The notes under the pieces were generated by a model. That model was not told the DNA's origin. It ran no database searches and was given only the letters and a program-made list of their open reading frames with translations. Source: CALBZG01 sp964486295 (GTDB lineage: Bacteria > Bacillota > Clostridia > Peptostreptococcales > Anaerovoracaceae). Taken from it: a stretch of DNA of 64,000 nucleotides. The stretch is taken from assembly GCA_964486295.1 (NCBI GenBank), contig CAZAMF010000007.1:1-64000 (forward strand), written 5' to 3'. Below, one piece after another: positions 26,194 through 34,390 of the stretch (position 1 is its first letter; every line of letters begins with the position of its first letter). Made by a program: the position numbers and the translations under genes.

Positions 26194-26224
26194 TTTAAAA
26201 CATAAGCGATGGGAGGATTAACCT

Positions 26225-27385
26225 ATGGATACTATAAAAATCGGACTTCTTGGGCTGGGAAATATCGGAACAGGAACCTATAAAACCTTACTGATGAACG
26301 AAAATCATATTAATCAGATACTGGGAGCCCATTTGGAAATATCGAAGATATTGGAGAAGGATACCGAAAAGGATCGTGGCATCAAGATTGACAAAAGTAA
26401 GTTTACACAAGATCCCGATGAAATATTCAACGATCCTCAGATCCATATTGTGATCGAACTGCTTGGCGGTGAAGAACCGGCTACTACATTCATGCTGAAA
26501 TCGATGAATGCAGGAAAATCCGTTGTAACTGCCAACAAGGCTGCAGTAGCTGCGAATTATATGAAGCTGACTGAGACCGCCCGCAGAAATAATGTCGAAT
26601 TTCGATATGAAGCCAGTGTCGGAGGCGGTATTCCGGTGCTCAATGCACTGAGTACCGTATTGAGGGCGAATCAGATCAAGGAAGTCCTGGGGATCGTAAA
26701 CGGAACAACAAACTATATCCTTACACAAATGGCGGAGAACGGCCTTGATTACAGTGAAGCTTTAAGAGATGCGCAGCAAAAGGGCTTTGCCGAAGCGAAT
26801 CCCGCTTCGGATGTCGAGGGTATCGATGCGGCGAACAAACTTACGATATTAACTGCCTTGGCCTTCGGGAAGTATGTTTCTCCGAATGAAATTCCTACCA
26901 AAGGCATTACTTCCATCACGAAGGAAGATATTCAAAAAGCTCTTAAGGAAGGGTTTAAAATAAAACTGATCGCAAAGGCTTCTGTTAAAAATGGAAATCT
27001 TGAATGCAGTGTGGAACCGGTCAGTCTGCCTTTGGATCACCCTCTTTGCGGTGTAAATAACGAATTCAATGCGATCTACATCACCGGCAACGCAGTGGGT
27101 GAGCTGATGTTTTACGGAAAAGGTGCCGGTCCACTCCCGACCGGAAGTGCTATTATGGGGGACGTTATGGAAATTGCCAAAACGATGATCGCCTGCAAAA
27201 TCTGTCGCGGTGAACTGATACAGGATATACGATCTGATTATGATTTTCAGCAGGATTGCAGTTCTGATAGCGCAAACGGTTCCCAATGCGATTTTGTTAT
27301 AGAAGCCCGCCAGCAGCAGGATTGCAGTTCTGATATTTGTTGCGACTCAAAGAACTGCGACCCGGGCACTTGTGGCTGTTATTAG
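26225..27385 (+). CDS. hom: Homoserine dehydrogenase with a Cys-rich C-terminal tail and no ACT domain
   Basis: Reduces aspartate semialdehyde to homoserine for threonine, methionine and isoleucine synthesis. In the 386-residue product the NAD-binding GLGNIGTGTY lies at residues 10-19. The catalytic domain includes VNGTTNYILTQM and the conserved EGIDAANKLTILTALAFG, and ends near residue 335. Typical Firmicute enzymes of about 430 residues then carry an ACT domain for threonine inhibition. This one instead ends in a 45-residue tail with eight cysteines in which QQDCSSD occurs twice (a 22-bp DNA repeat). GGGAGG precedes the ATG. A SEC-C protein gene follows 18 bp later. Confidence 0.9.
   Translation: MDTIKIGLLGLGNIGTGTYKTLLMNENHINQILGAHLEISKILEKDTEKDRGIKIDKSKFTQDPDEIFNDPQIHIVIELLGGEEPATTFMLKSMNAGKSVVTANKAAVAANYMKLTETARRNNVEFRYEASVGGGIPVLNALSTVLRANQIKEVLGIVNGTTNYILTQMAENGLDYSEALRDAQQKGFAEANPASDVEGIDAANKLTILTALAFGKYVSPNEIPTKGITSITKEDIQKALKEGFKIKLIAKASVKNGNLECSVEPVSLPLDHPLCGVNNEFNAIYITGNAVGELMFYGKGAGPLPTGSAIMGDVMEIAKTMIACKICRGELIQDIRSDYDFQQDCSSDSANGSQCDFVIEARQQQDCSSDICCDSKNCDPGTCGCY
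27248..27335 (+). repeat. 22-bp direct repeat inside the 3' end of hom
   Basis: The 22-bp word running from CAGCAGGATT to CTGATA occurs at 27248-27269 and again, identical, at 27314-27335. The offset is 66 bp, exactly 22 codons, so both copies encode the same residues in the Cys-rich tail. Confidence 0.95.
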
Positions 27386-27403
27386 ATATCCGGAGGATTG
27401 AAA

Positions 27404-27904
27404 ATGAATTTATATGAAAAATGGCTAAATCTTATTCAAGGGCAGACGGATGACACATTTGAAAAATTCTGGCAAGAATATTCCGATGCTGAAATCAGAA
27501 TATACAGCGAACTTTTAGAAACTCCCCTGAAGACTGTGTCGGGAACCTTTGAAGAACTTGCAGACCGGTTCGGTGTCAGTCATGTACTGTTTATGGGCTT
27601 CCTTGATGGAATACAGACTTCTTTGAAAAGCCCTTATGATCTCCATGAAACCACCCTTTCATCTCCGGTGGAATTGGATTTCGAAGCAAAAAAATTGTTC
27701 TATAACATGCTGGTTGCCGAAGCAGAGCACCTCTACACACTGCCGCAATGGGACCGGCTTCTGACGGAGGACGAAAAAAAGGAAATGATCGACCAGTATA
27801 AAAAATCCCGTACGGTTGTGAAAGAAAAAGAACCCGGCAGAAACGACCCCTGCCCGTGCGGATCAGGTAAAAAATATAAGAAATGCTGTGGTGCAAACCA
27901 ATAA
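27404..27904 (+). CDS. SEC-C motif (zinc-binding) protein
   Basis: A 166-residue acidic protein of unknown function. The last 20 residues are a SEC-C zinc motif like that at the SecA C-terminus (NDPCPCGSGKKYKKCCG). The N-terminal 140 residues are mostly helical and resemble small clostridial SEC-C proteins that lack any SecA domain. I start it at ATG 27404, where GGAGG lies seven bases upstream. The TTG two codons earlier is too close to that site. It follows hom by 18 bp, so the two are likely co-transcribed, and its partner protein is unknown. Confidence 0.8.
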   Translation: MNLYEKWLNLIQGQTDDTFEKFWQEYSDAEIRIYSELLETPLKTVSGTFEELADRFGVSHVLFMGFLDGIQTSLKSPYDLHETTLSSPVELDFEAKKLFYNMLVAEAEHLYTLPQWDRLLTEDEKKEMIDQYKKSRTVVKEKEPGRNDPCPCGSGKKYKKCCGANQ

Positions 27905-27929
27905 AAGAACCGGCTCAGCCGGTTCTTTT
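27903..27929. terminator. Bidirectional intrinsic terminator
   Basis: A perfect 12-bp stem AAAAGAACCGGC / GCCGGTTCTTTT with a 3-nt loop. It has T-rich runs on both strands and sits between the convergent SEC-C and buk genes, so it can end both transcripts. Confidence 0.9.
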
Positions 27930-27966
27930 GTTTTCATTATTATGGTTGTTTCTGGTCAATAAGTGA

Positions 27967-29037
27967 CTATTGATATGTTTTTATTTCTTCTTCACCGTTC
28001 ATGGCCCTCAACGCTCCGAAAGCCAGTGCTTCCAGTTCATTTTCACCGGGTCTTACGATGATCGGCGCTATAAACCTGACTCTTTCACTGACGGCTTTGA
28101 TCAGTCCTTCGGAAAAAGCCATCCCCCCGGTTATTAATATGTAATCCACATCCCCCTTCAGTACTGTGGACATGGCCCCGATTTCTTTCGCGATCTGATA
28201 TACCATGGCATTTAAAACGAGGTCGGCATATTCATTGCCTTCTTTCACCATTATTTCAACAGCGCGCAGGTCTTTGGTGCCAAGGTGGTCGTAGATACCG
28301 CCTTCACGGGTCATTTTTTTAATGAGTTCCGAAGAATTTTTATATTTTCCGGAATAACATAATTCCACCAGACTTTTGGAAGGAAGTCCCCCCGCCCGAT
28401 CCGGGCACATAGGGCCTCCCTCGAAAGTGTTATTGCAATCCACAATTCTGCCTTTTATATGCGGTGTTACAGAGATGCCGGCGCCAAGATGTGCTACTAT
28501 AAAGTTCAGGTCCTCATATTCTTTTCCGATTTCTTCCGAAAATTTTCTTGCTACCGCCCGGCTGTTCAATGTATGCATCATGCTGATTCTGGGTAACTCC
28601 CTTAGACCTGACAGCCTGGCCACGGGTTCCATTTCGTCCACCGAAACGGGATCCATAACCAGAGCCGGCACTCCCGTTTCTTCAGCGATCTCTTTTGCGA
28701 TCACCGGTCCCAGATTTGCTGGATGCTCACCGTAAGCACAACTGCTGACATCTTTCAACATCGTCTGATTGATGGCGTAAACTCCTCCTTCAATCGGTTT
28801 GCCCAGGCCTCCTCGGCCAATGACAACATCGATCTCTGACAGGTTGATCCCGGCATCCGCCAAGGCCTCCCGGGTTACTCTCATTCTATAATCCTTCTGC
28901 TCGAAAACCCTTTCGAAGGACGCCAGGTCTTCTTTGGTGTGTTCGATGTTCTTTTCAAAGACTTTATCTTTATCCTGGTAGACGGCTATCTTTGTCGAAG
29001 TACTGCCGGGATTAATTACGAGTATCCTGTACGGCAT
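27967..29037 (-). CDS. buk: Butyrate kinase family acyl kinase
   Basis: Makes ATP plus free acid from an acyl phosphate. The 356-residue acetokinase-fold protein has NPGSTSTKIAVY near residues 7-18, GRGGLGKPIEGG, HLGAGISVTPH and ITGGMAFSEGLI. This matches butyrate or branched-chain fatty acid kinases rather than acetate kinase. It lies 5 bp after iorB in an operon with a phosphotransbutyrylase-type gene and a 2-oxoacid:ferredoxin oxidoreductase. The natural substrate may therefore be arylacetyl or branched acyl phosphate rather than butyryl phosphate; this is inference from context. Confidence 0.9.
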   Translation of the reverse strand: MPYRILVINPGSTSTKIAVYQDKDKVFEKNIEHTKEDLASFERVFEQKDYRMRVTREALADAGINLSEIDVVIGRGGLGKPIEGGVYAINQTMLKDVSSCAYGEHPANLGPVIAKEIAEETGVPALVMDPVSVDEMEPVARLSGLRELPRISMMHTLNSRAVARKFSEEIGKEYEDLNFIVAHLGAGISVTPHIKGRIVDCNNTFEGGPMCPDRAGGLPSKSLVELCYSGKYKNSSELIKKMTREGGIYDHLGTKDLRAVEIMVKEGNEYADLVLNAMVYQIAKEIGAMSTVLKGDVDYILITGGMAFSEGLIKAVSERVRFIAPIIVRPGENELEALAFGALRAMNGEEEIKTYQ

Positions 29038-29042
29038 AATGA

Positions 29043-29615
29043 TTACCCCACTGCTTCCATCCCGCGTCTGATCGCTTTCAGGTTGATATCTACAAATTGC
29101 GGTTTAACATTTTCCCTAATTATTTTGTCCCAGTCAATTTTCTCGAGGCCCATTGCTTTGATGATAGACCCCAGGAGAATGATATTCATGACTTTTCCGT
29201 TTCCGAGTTCTTCAGCTGCCTGAGCGGCATTGATCACCGTCACCGGCACATGTTTTTTGATCTCTTCAATGGCATTGTCCGGATATGCGGCGTCCCCCGT
29301 CAGGATAGGCATCGACGGCATCTGATAATCATTCACAACAACTCGGCCTTCAGGTTTCAGGTACTCCAGAAATCTCAGCGCCTCCATTTTTTCAAAAGCA
29401 ATGACAATATCCGCTCCGCCCTTTTCGATCACCGGCGATTCGACCTTCTCCCCGTACCGGACATGAGAAGAAACATCTCCGCCCCTTTGGCTCATTCCAA
29501 GAATCTCGCTCATTTTAACATCATACCCTGCTTCCATTAAGCCCTGGGTTAACAGCTTGCCGGCTAATATCGTCCCCTGCCCGCCGACTCCGGCTAATAA
29601 AATACTTTTCGTCAT
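29043..29615 (-). CDS. iorB: Indolepyruvate:ferredoxin oxidoreductase, beta subunit
   Basis: The small subunit of the IorAB enzyme, related to the gamma domain of pyruvate:ferredoxin oxidoreductase. The 190-residue product has the GVGGQGTILAGKLL motif near residues 9-22 and the SQRGGDVSSHVRYG segment typical of this family. Together with IorA it oxidises aryl 2-oxoacids and CoA to acyl-CoA, CO2 and reduced ferredoxin. It begins one base after the iorA stop, so expression is tightly coupled. Confidence 0.93.
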   Translation of the reverse strand: MTKSILLAGVGGQGTILAGKLLTQGLMEAGYDVKMSEILGMSQRGGDVSSHVRYGEKVESPVIEKGGADIVIAFEKMEALRFLEYLKPEGRVVVNDYQMPSMPILTGDAAYPDNAIEEIKKHVPVTVINAAQAAEELGNGKVMNIILLGSIIKAMGLEKIDWDKIIRENVKPQFVDINLKAIRRGMEAVG

Positions 29616-29616
29616 C

Positions 29617-31395
29617 TTAAGCCTCCGTCTTTCCTATCGCGCCCTTCGGGCAGATCTGCCCGCAAACGCCGCAGCCGACACACTGAAGCGCTTCGATTGT
29701 TGCCTTTTTTCTGCTCTGATCGAAAGACAGAGCCGGACACCCGCATTTGATGCACAGTTTGCAGCCAATGCATTTGTCTTCATCCACTCGTTCCTTATGC
29801 TCAAAAGCTCCTCTGAATTCATTTTTGTCCGCTTCGGAAAACTTTTTTAATGCGCACGGCCATCTGGTGATGATCACAGATGGTTCATCCAAAGCCAGGC
29901 ACTCATCCAGAGTCTGATCGACTTCCTTCAAATTGTTCGGGTCTATGGTTCTGACATGCTTGATTCCAATTGCCTTGACAATTGCTTCAATATCCATCAT
30001 CGGGGCTTCCTCGCCCTTTGCATTTTTACCGCTGCCGGGGTTTTCCTGGTGCCCGGTCATTCCCGTTATTCTGTTGTCCAGAACTACGCTGACCGTGTTG
30101 GAATTATTGTATACCACAGTCATCAAAGAATTGATGCCTGTATGAAAAAATGTCGAATCGCCCAGCACAGAAACCACTCTGGTGCCGCTGTCTGTCATGT
30201 TGAAAACTTTCTGGGCACCGTGTCCGATGCTGAAGCTGGCCCCCATGCAAATGGTGGAATCCATAGCGTTATAAGGCTTTGCAAAGCCGAGCGTATAGCA
30301 TCCGATATCTCCGGATATCATGATATTCTTCTTTTTACCTAAATGATAGAAAAAGCCTCTGTGCGGGCATCCGGCGCATAGTGTAGGCGGTCTGCCCACG
30401 ATCCCTGTCCGGTCATATTCGATACCAGGCAATGCTTTCCCACCAATGCATTTCCGGATCACGTCAGGTGTCATCTCTCCGAATTTCGGGAATAAATCTT
30501 TCCCGATGCAATTGTAACCAAGAATGCGAACTCTTTCTTCGAGATATGGATCGTTTTCCTCAATCACATAGATTTTACCGATTTTACTGCAGAAATCATG
30601 GATTAGCTGATCCGGGAGGGGATGAGTGAAGCCGAGTTTCAGATAGGAAACATTCTCACCGAATACCTCTTTGGCATATTTGAAACTTGGGCCGGAAGCG
30701 ATCACTCCAATGTCCATGTTGTTGAATTCCGCATAATTCCATTTGCAGTGTTCCGAGTATTCTTTGAGTTTGCCGAGTCTGGTTTCCAGATCGGCTCTTC
30801 GTAACTTTGCCAACGCCGGAACCATGACATACTTGCTTGGCGTCTTGATAAATTCCTTGATGGCTATATCTTTACGTTCACCCACTTCTGTGATGGACTT
30901 ACTGTGACAGACTCTGGTGGTCATCCTGAAAATAACAGGGATATCAAATTTTTCGCTTATTTCAAAGGCCTCTTTAACCATGTCCAGGCACTCCTGGCTG
31001 TCAGAAGGCTCGAACATTGCAATTTTCGCTGCTTTTGCATAGTTGCGGTTATCCTGCTCGTTCTGCGCACTGTGCATTCCGGGTTCATCGGCGGTTATGA
31101 TGACAGTTCCGCCATTGACACCGGTGTAGGCAAAAGTGAACAACGGATCCGCAGCAACATTCATTCCTACATGTTTCATTGAAGCCATGGCTCTGGCACC
31201 GGCAAACGATGCTCCGATAACCGACTCCAGCGCAACTTTTTCATTCGGGGCCCATTCAGCGGTAATCTCTTTGTAAGTCGCCAGATTTTCCAGGATCTCG
31301 GTACTCGGTGTTCCGGGATAGGCCGCGGCATATCTGACTCCTGATTCATACGCACCCCTTGCCACCGCCTCATTTCCTGTCAATAGTTGCTTCAT
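29617..31395 (-). CDS. iorA: Indolepyruvate:ferredoxin oxidoreductase, alpha subunit
   Basis: The large TPP and iron-sulfur subunit. In the 592-residue product an N-terminal pyrimidine-binding domain (GNEAVARGAYESG, residues 7-19) is followed by the TPP domain with GDIGCYTLG and the MGASFSIGHGAQK segment. The C-terminus holds two ferredoxin-like motifs, CIGCKLCIKCGCP and CVGCGVCGQICP (about residues 542-583). The first has an unusual cysteine spacing that is nevertheless common in IorA. Preferred 2-oxoacids in the family are indolepyruvate and phenylpyruvate. GAGGAGA precedes the ATG. The neighbours are ptb upstream and iorB and buk downstream. Confidence 0.94.
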   Translation of the reverse strand: MKQLLTGNEAVARGAYESGVRYAAAYPGTPSTEILENLATYKEITAEWAPNEKVALESVIGASFAGARAMASMKHVGMNVAADPLFTFAYTGVNGGTVIITADEPGMHSAQNEQDNRNYAKAAKIAMFEPSDSQECLDMVKEAFEISEKFDIPVIFRMTTRVCHSKSITEVGERKDIAIKEFIKTPSKYVMVPALAKLRRADLETRLGKLKEYSEHCKWNYAEFNNMDIGVIASGPSFKYAKEVFGENVSYLKLGFTHPLPDQLIHDFCSKIGKIYVIEENDPYLEERVRILGYNCIGKDLFPKFGEMTPDVIRKCIGGKALPGIEYDRTGIVGRPPTLCAGCPHRGFFYHLGKKKNIMISGDIGCYTLGFAKPYNAMDSTICMGASFSIGHGAQKVFNMTDSGTRVVSVLGDSTFFHTGINSLMTVVYNNSNTVSVVLDNRITGMTGHQENPGSGKNAKGEEAPMMDIEAIVKAIGIKHVRTIDPNNLKEVDQTLDECLALDEPSVIITRWPCALKKFSEADKNEFRGAFEHKERVDEDKCIGCKLCIKCGCPALSFDQSRKKATIEALQCVGCGVCGQICPKGAIGKTEA

Positions 31396-31430
31396 ATTGA
31401 TCTCCTCTCTATCTTTGCATTATTAATATT

Positions 31431-32333
31431 CTAAACCAATGCCGCACAAAGCAGCAACGATATATATTTTTCCTCAAAAGAAGCGCCCCTGGAGTTCAGG
31501 ACGATGGGCACTTTCGCACCCAGGATACATCCCGCCATTTTGGCCCCTGCCAGGCAATAAAGGGCCTTTGTAGTCAGGTTCCCTGATGTCATATCCGGCA
31601 TCAGCATGATATCCACATCTCCCGCCACCGGACTGTTGTAATCTTTTAATGATGCCGCTCCGGGGCTGACCGCTAAATCAAAAGATATGGGCCCTTCAAC
31701 TATACAATCGCCGAAATAATGTTCTTCGGCTGCAAGCCTTTTGAGTTCAGCGCCTTCTACAGTTTCCCTCATTTTGGGATTCACTACCTCGACGGCCGCC
31801 ATTACGCCCACCTTTGGTCTTTCATACCCCAGCCGATGAAAAAAATCCACAGCATTTTTCAGAATCGCCTTCTTTTGTTCGAGATCCGGGTATAAAATCA
31901 TCCCTCCATCGGTTGTGGCTAAAAGCTTATGATAATCGGGAATTTCAAGAATTGCCACATGAGACATGATCTTGCCGGTTCCGATACCGTTCTTCTTATC
32001 GACAACCGCTTTCAGAAGAGTGGCGGTCTCCATCCTGCCCTTCATGAGGAAATCGCCTTTACCCTGGCGAATGGCCTCTACAGCCCTGGCAGCCGTTTCT
32101 TCCGGATCTTTGATATCAATAACCTCTTCGGATTTTACCTGATACCCTAATCTTGCCGAAATTTCATTGATTTCTTCTTTGTCACCAATCAGAACATAAT
32201 CGATGAGCTCATCCTTTTCGGCCTTCAATACACCCGCAAGCGCATGCTTGTCATTGGCGCCCGCAACGACCACTTTCTTTTTGGAGGTATGTCCGACATG
32301 ATCGATGAGCTGGCTGAAATTGTTATATACCAT
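31431..32333 (-). CDS. ptb: Phosphate butyryl/acyltransferase family protein
   Basis: Transfers an acyl group from CoA to phosphate. The 300-residue protein fits the Ptb branch of the Pta/Ptb family, with FLMKGRMETATLLKAV near residues 96-111, the SHVAILEIP segment and the GAKVPIVLNSRG motif near the C-terminus. It overlaps the end of nth by 11 bp and is followed by iorA 35 bp later. Acting on the acyl-CoA made by IorAB, it would supply the acyl phosphate for Buk. Its true substrate is not visible from sequence. Confidence 0.88.
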   Translation of the reverse strand: MVYNNFSQLIDHVGHTSKKKVVVAGANDKHALAGVLKAEKDELIDYVLIGDKEEINEISARLGYQVKSEEVIDIKDPEETAARAVEAIRQGKGDFLMKGRMETATLLKAVVDKKNGIGTGKIMSHVAILEIPDYHKLLATTDGGMILYPDLEQKKAILKNAVDFFHRLGYERPKVGVMAAVEVVNPKMRETVEGAELKRLAAEEHYFGDCIVEGPISFDLAVSPGAASLKDYNSPVAGDVDIMLMPDMTSGNLTTKALYCLAGAKMAGCILGAKVPIVLNSRGASFEEKYISLLLCAALV

Positions 32334-33006
32334 TCTCTTGGCCCGCCTTTTCCTTATTTTCCCGGTAATATCTGCAATACTCCATTATCTTGCATTCTTC
32401 GCATTTTGGTTTTCTTGCGGAACAGATACGCCTGCCGTGGAATATTAGGCTGTGGTGTGTTCTGGTCCACCGGTCCTCCGGTATGTTTTTCATCAGGCTT
32501 TCTTCTGTTTCCAGAACATTCTCCCCTTCCGCCAGTCCGATGCGATTGGCCACGCGGAAAACGTGAGTATCCACGGCAATCCTTTGTTTGTTGAACCCAA
32601 CAGAAAGCACGACGTTGGCCGTTTTCCTGCCGACGCCGGGCAGGCTGATCAGTTTATCATACTCACCGGGCACTTCTCCGTTATATTCCTTTGCAAGTAT
32701 GCGGGATAACCCGATGATGTTTCCGGTTTTCGTTTTATACAATCCTATGGTTCTAATAATTTTCTCCACATCGGACGGATCCGCATATGCCAGGTGAAAA
32801 GCATCGGGATATTTTTTAAATAATTGGTCTGTCACGAGATTGACGCTCTTATCAGTCGTTTGCGCAGACAGTACAGTGGCGATCAGTAGCTCAAAAGGAT
32901 TCCGGTGTTCCAGTTCGCAGCCGGCTTCCGGATACATCATTTCAAGCCGGTCAAGGATTTTTTTAACAACTGTTTCATATACATAAGCCGCTGTTTGTCT
33001 GGTCAT
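32323..33006 (-). CDS. nth: Endonuclease III
   Basis: A DNA glycosylase/AP lyase that removes oxidised pyrimidines. The 227-residue product has the helix-hairpin-helix LPGVGRKTANVVLS with catalytic lysine, then VDTHVFRVANR with catalytic aspartate. The C-terminal [4Fe-4S] motif has the standard C-x6-C-x2-C-x5-C spacing. The start is uncertain: ATG 33006 has AAGGA 17 bases away, while TTG 33021 has the same site only two bases away. It overlaps ptb by 11 bp and may head that operon. Confidence 0.92.
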   Translation of the reverse strand: MTRQTAAYVYETVVKKILDRLEMMYPEAGCELEHRNPFELLIATVLSAQTTDKSVNLVTDQLFKKYPDAFHLAYADPSDVEKIIRTIGLYKTKTGNIIGLSRILAKEYNGEVPGEYDKLISLPGVGRKTANVVLSVGFNKQRIAVDTHVFRVANRIGLAEGENVLETEESLMKNIPEDRWTRTHHSLIFHGRRICSARKPKCEECKIMEYCRYYRENKEKAGQENGI

Positions 33007-33056
33007 CCCGAATACACGCAACTTCCTTCTTTATCAAATTTTTATCATATTTATGT

Positions 33057-33062
33057 ATTATA
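33057..33062 (-). promoter_or_regulatory. Possible -10 element of nth
   Basis: A perfect TATAAT on the minus strand, about 50 bp before the nth start. The -35 region (TAGAAT at 17 bp) is weak, so this is only a candidate for the promoter of nth-ptb-iorA-iorB-buk. Confidence 0.35.
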
Positions 33063-33128
33063 ACCCAACAGAAAAAATTATTCTATAAATAACTTATCAT
33101 AATGCCGTTCCCGGAGCCAAATCCTGAC

Positions 33129-33157
33129 TTGACCCGCGGGTCGGAATTTGCTATCAT
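33129..33157 (+). promoter_or_regulatory. Promoter of the RND efflux operon
   Basis: -35 TTGACC (33129-33134), 17-bp spacer, -10 TATCAT (33152-33157). The predicted start near 33164 falls inside the palindrome at 33163-33182. A second palindrome covers the -35 element. Confidence 0.7.
33131..33142. promoter_or_regulatory. 12-bp palindrome over the -35 element
   Basis: GACCCGCGGGTC is a perfect 12-bp palindrome overlapping the -35 TTGACC. Its half GGGTCGG resembles the half-site CGGTCGG of the longer palindrome 20 bp downstream, so it may be a second, weaker site for the same repressor. Confidence 0.5.
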
Positions 33158-33162
33158 GGACG

Positions 33163-33182
33163 TACCGACCGGCCGGTCGGTA
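33163..33182. promoter_or_regulatory. 20-bp palindromic operator, probable TetR site
   Basis: TACCGACCGGCCGGTCGGTA is a perfect 20-bp palindrome covering the predicted transcription start of the efflux operon. Its half-site (ACCGACCGG) resembles operators of several TetR/AcrR regulators. The operon encodes such a regulator as its last gene, which supports autorepression. Confidence 0.75.
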
Positions 33183-33238
33183 TATAACGCAAAGAAATTT
33201 GCCCGGAAAATATTATATACGCTCCAAGGAGAACCTAA

Positions 33239-34381
33239 ATGGAAAACGAAAAACAATCAAATGGTTCAGCAGAATCCGCTAATCACGAAAATAAGAGGCT
33301 GGAAAAAACCGGTGCTTCCGGCAGATGGAAAAATATGAAAATACCGCAAAAGATTACGCTGATTGTGATCTTACTGCTTGTTGCCATCGGCGTTTATCGA
33401 ATTGCCGATGTTTTGACCGGTCCTGGTGAAACAAAAGAGCCTCCGGTCAATGTTACGGTTGCTGAAGCGAAGATCGGTTCCATCTCAACCACGTCTCCGA
33501 TTACAGGCCGGATCGAACCGGTCAGCGAAGCGGTTATTATTCCCCTTGCATCAGGAAGAGTGACCTCCGTGAATGTCAGCCTGGGTGAATACGTGGAAAA
33601 AGGAACGGTGCTCTTTGAAATCGAGAAGGCTCAGATTGCAGCTTCATATAGCCAGGCGACGGCAGCATTGCAGGCAGCGAAAACCGCTTATAATGCAATG
33701 AGCACTTTATATGCCGAAGGTGCCGTCTCAAAAGCGGATTATGAGTCTGCGAAATCAGCTTATGCTTCTGCTCAGGCTGCCGCAACGGTGGCTGGGGAAG
33801 CCTATAGAAACTGCTCTCCTGCTGCACCGATAAGCGGTTACGTTACCTCTTTGAATGTCTCAGTGGGCAACCTGGCTTCCACCGGCGGAGTGGCCGCTAC
33901 GATTGCGGATACCTCTTCATTAAAGATCGATGCAAATATTTCCGAATACCTGATCGGCGATCTTGCTGTCGGCGATGAAGTGAAGATATATGCGCAAACT
34001 CTCGGCGACACAGCATATAGCGGTGAAATAACCGCATTGTCACCGGCGCCGGGCGCAGGGAGTCTTACATATCCTGTTACCATAACCGTAACTGACCAAA
34101 GAAAAGACCTCAAAGCGGGTATGTTTGTTGAGATACAGATCATATCTGAAGCAAAGGATCAGGTGGTCATAGTTCCGTCGGACGCTGTCGTGATCAAAGG
34201 GGGAAAATCACTGGTAGCCACTATCGGCAATGACAATATCCCAACCTATAAAGAAGTGGTTACCGGCATTGATAATGGCGAATATGTAGAGATCAAGTCC
34301 GGTCTTCAGGCTGGAGAAATAATTATAACATCAGGCCAGCAGTTTATAACCGAAGGCCAGGCAGTCAAAATAGTCGAATAG
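33239..34381 (+). CDS. RND efflux membrane-fusion (adaptor) protein
   Basis: The adaptor of a tripartite-type RND exporter in a cell predicted to have one membrane. In the 380-residue product a lysine-rich cytosolic start is followed by one membrane segment (about residues 38-57). Then come the beta-barrel/lipoyl half-motif, an Ala-rich coiled-coil hairpin (about 135-195), the second lipoyl half and the membrane-proximal domain. The hairpin is short, as in Gram-positive SwrC/AcrA-like adaptors. AAGGAG lies seven bases before the ATG. It is followed 9 bp later by the RND pump. Confidence 0.9.
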   Translation: MENEKQSNGSAESANHENKRLEKTGASGRWKNMKIPQKITLIVILLLVAIGVYRIADVLTGPGETKEPPVNVTVAEAKIGSISTTSPITGRIEPVSEAVIIPLASGRVTSVNVSLGEYVEKGTVLFEIEKAQIAASYSQATAALQAAKTAYNAMSTLYAEGAVSKADYESAKSAYASAQAAATVAGEAYRNCSPAAPISGYVTSLNVSVGNLASTGGVAATIADTSSLKIDANISEYLIGDLAVGDEVKIYAQTLGDTAYSGEITALSPAPGAGSLTYPVTITVTDQRKDLKAGMFVEIQIISEAKDQVVIVPSDAVVIKGGKSLVATIGNDNIPTYKEVVTGIDNGEYVEIKSGLQAGEIIITSGQQFITEGQAVKIVE

Positions 34382-34390
34382 GGAGGCCCG

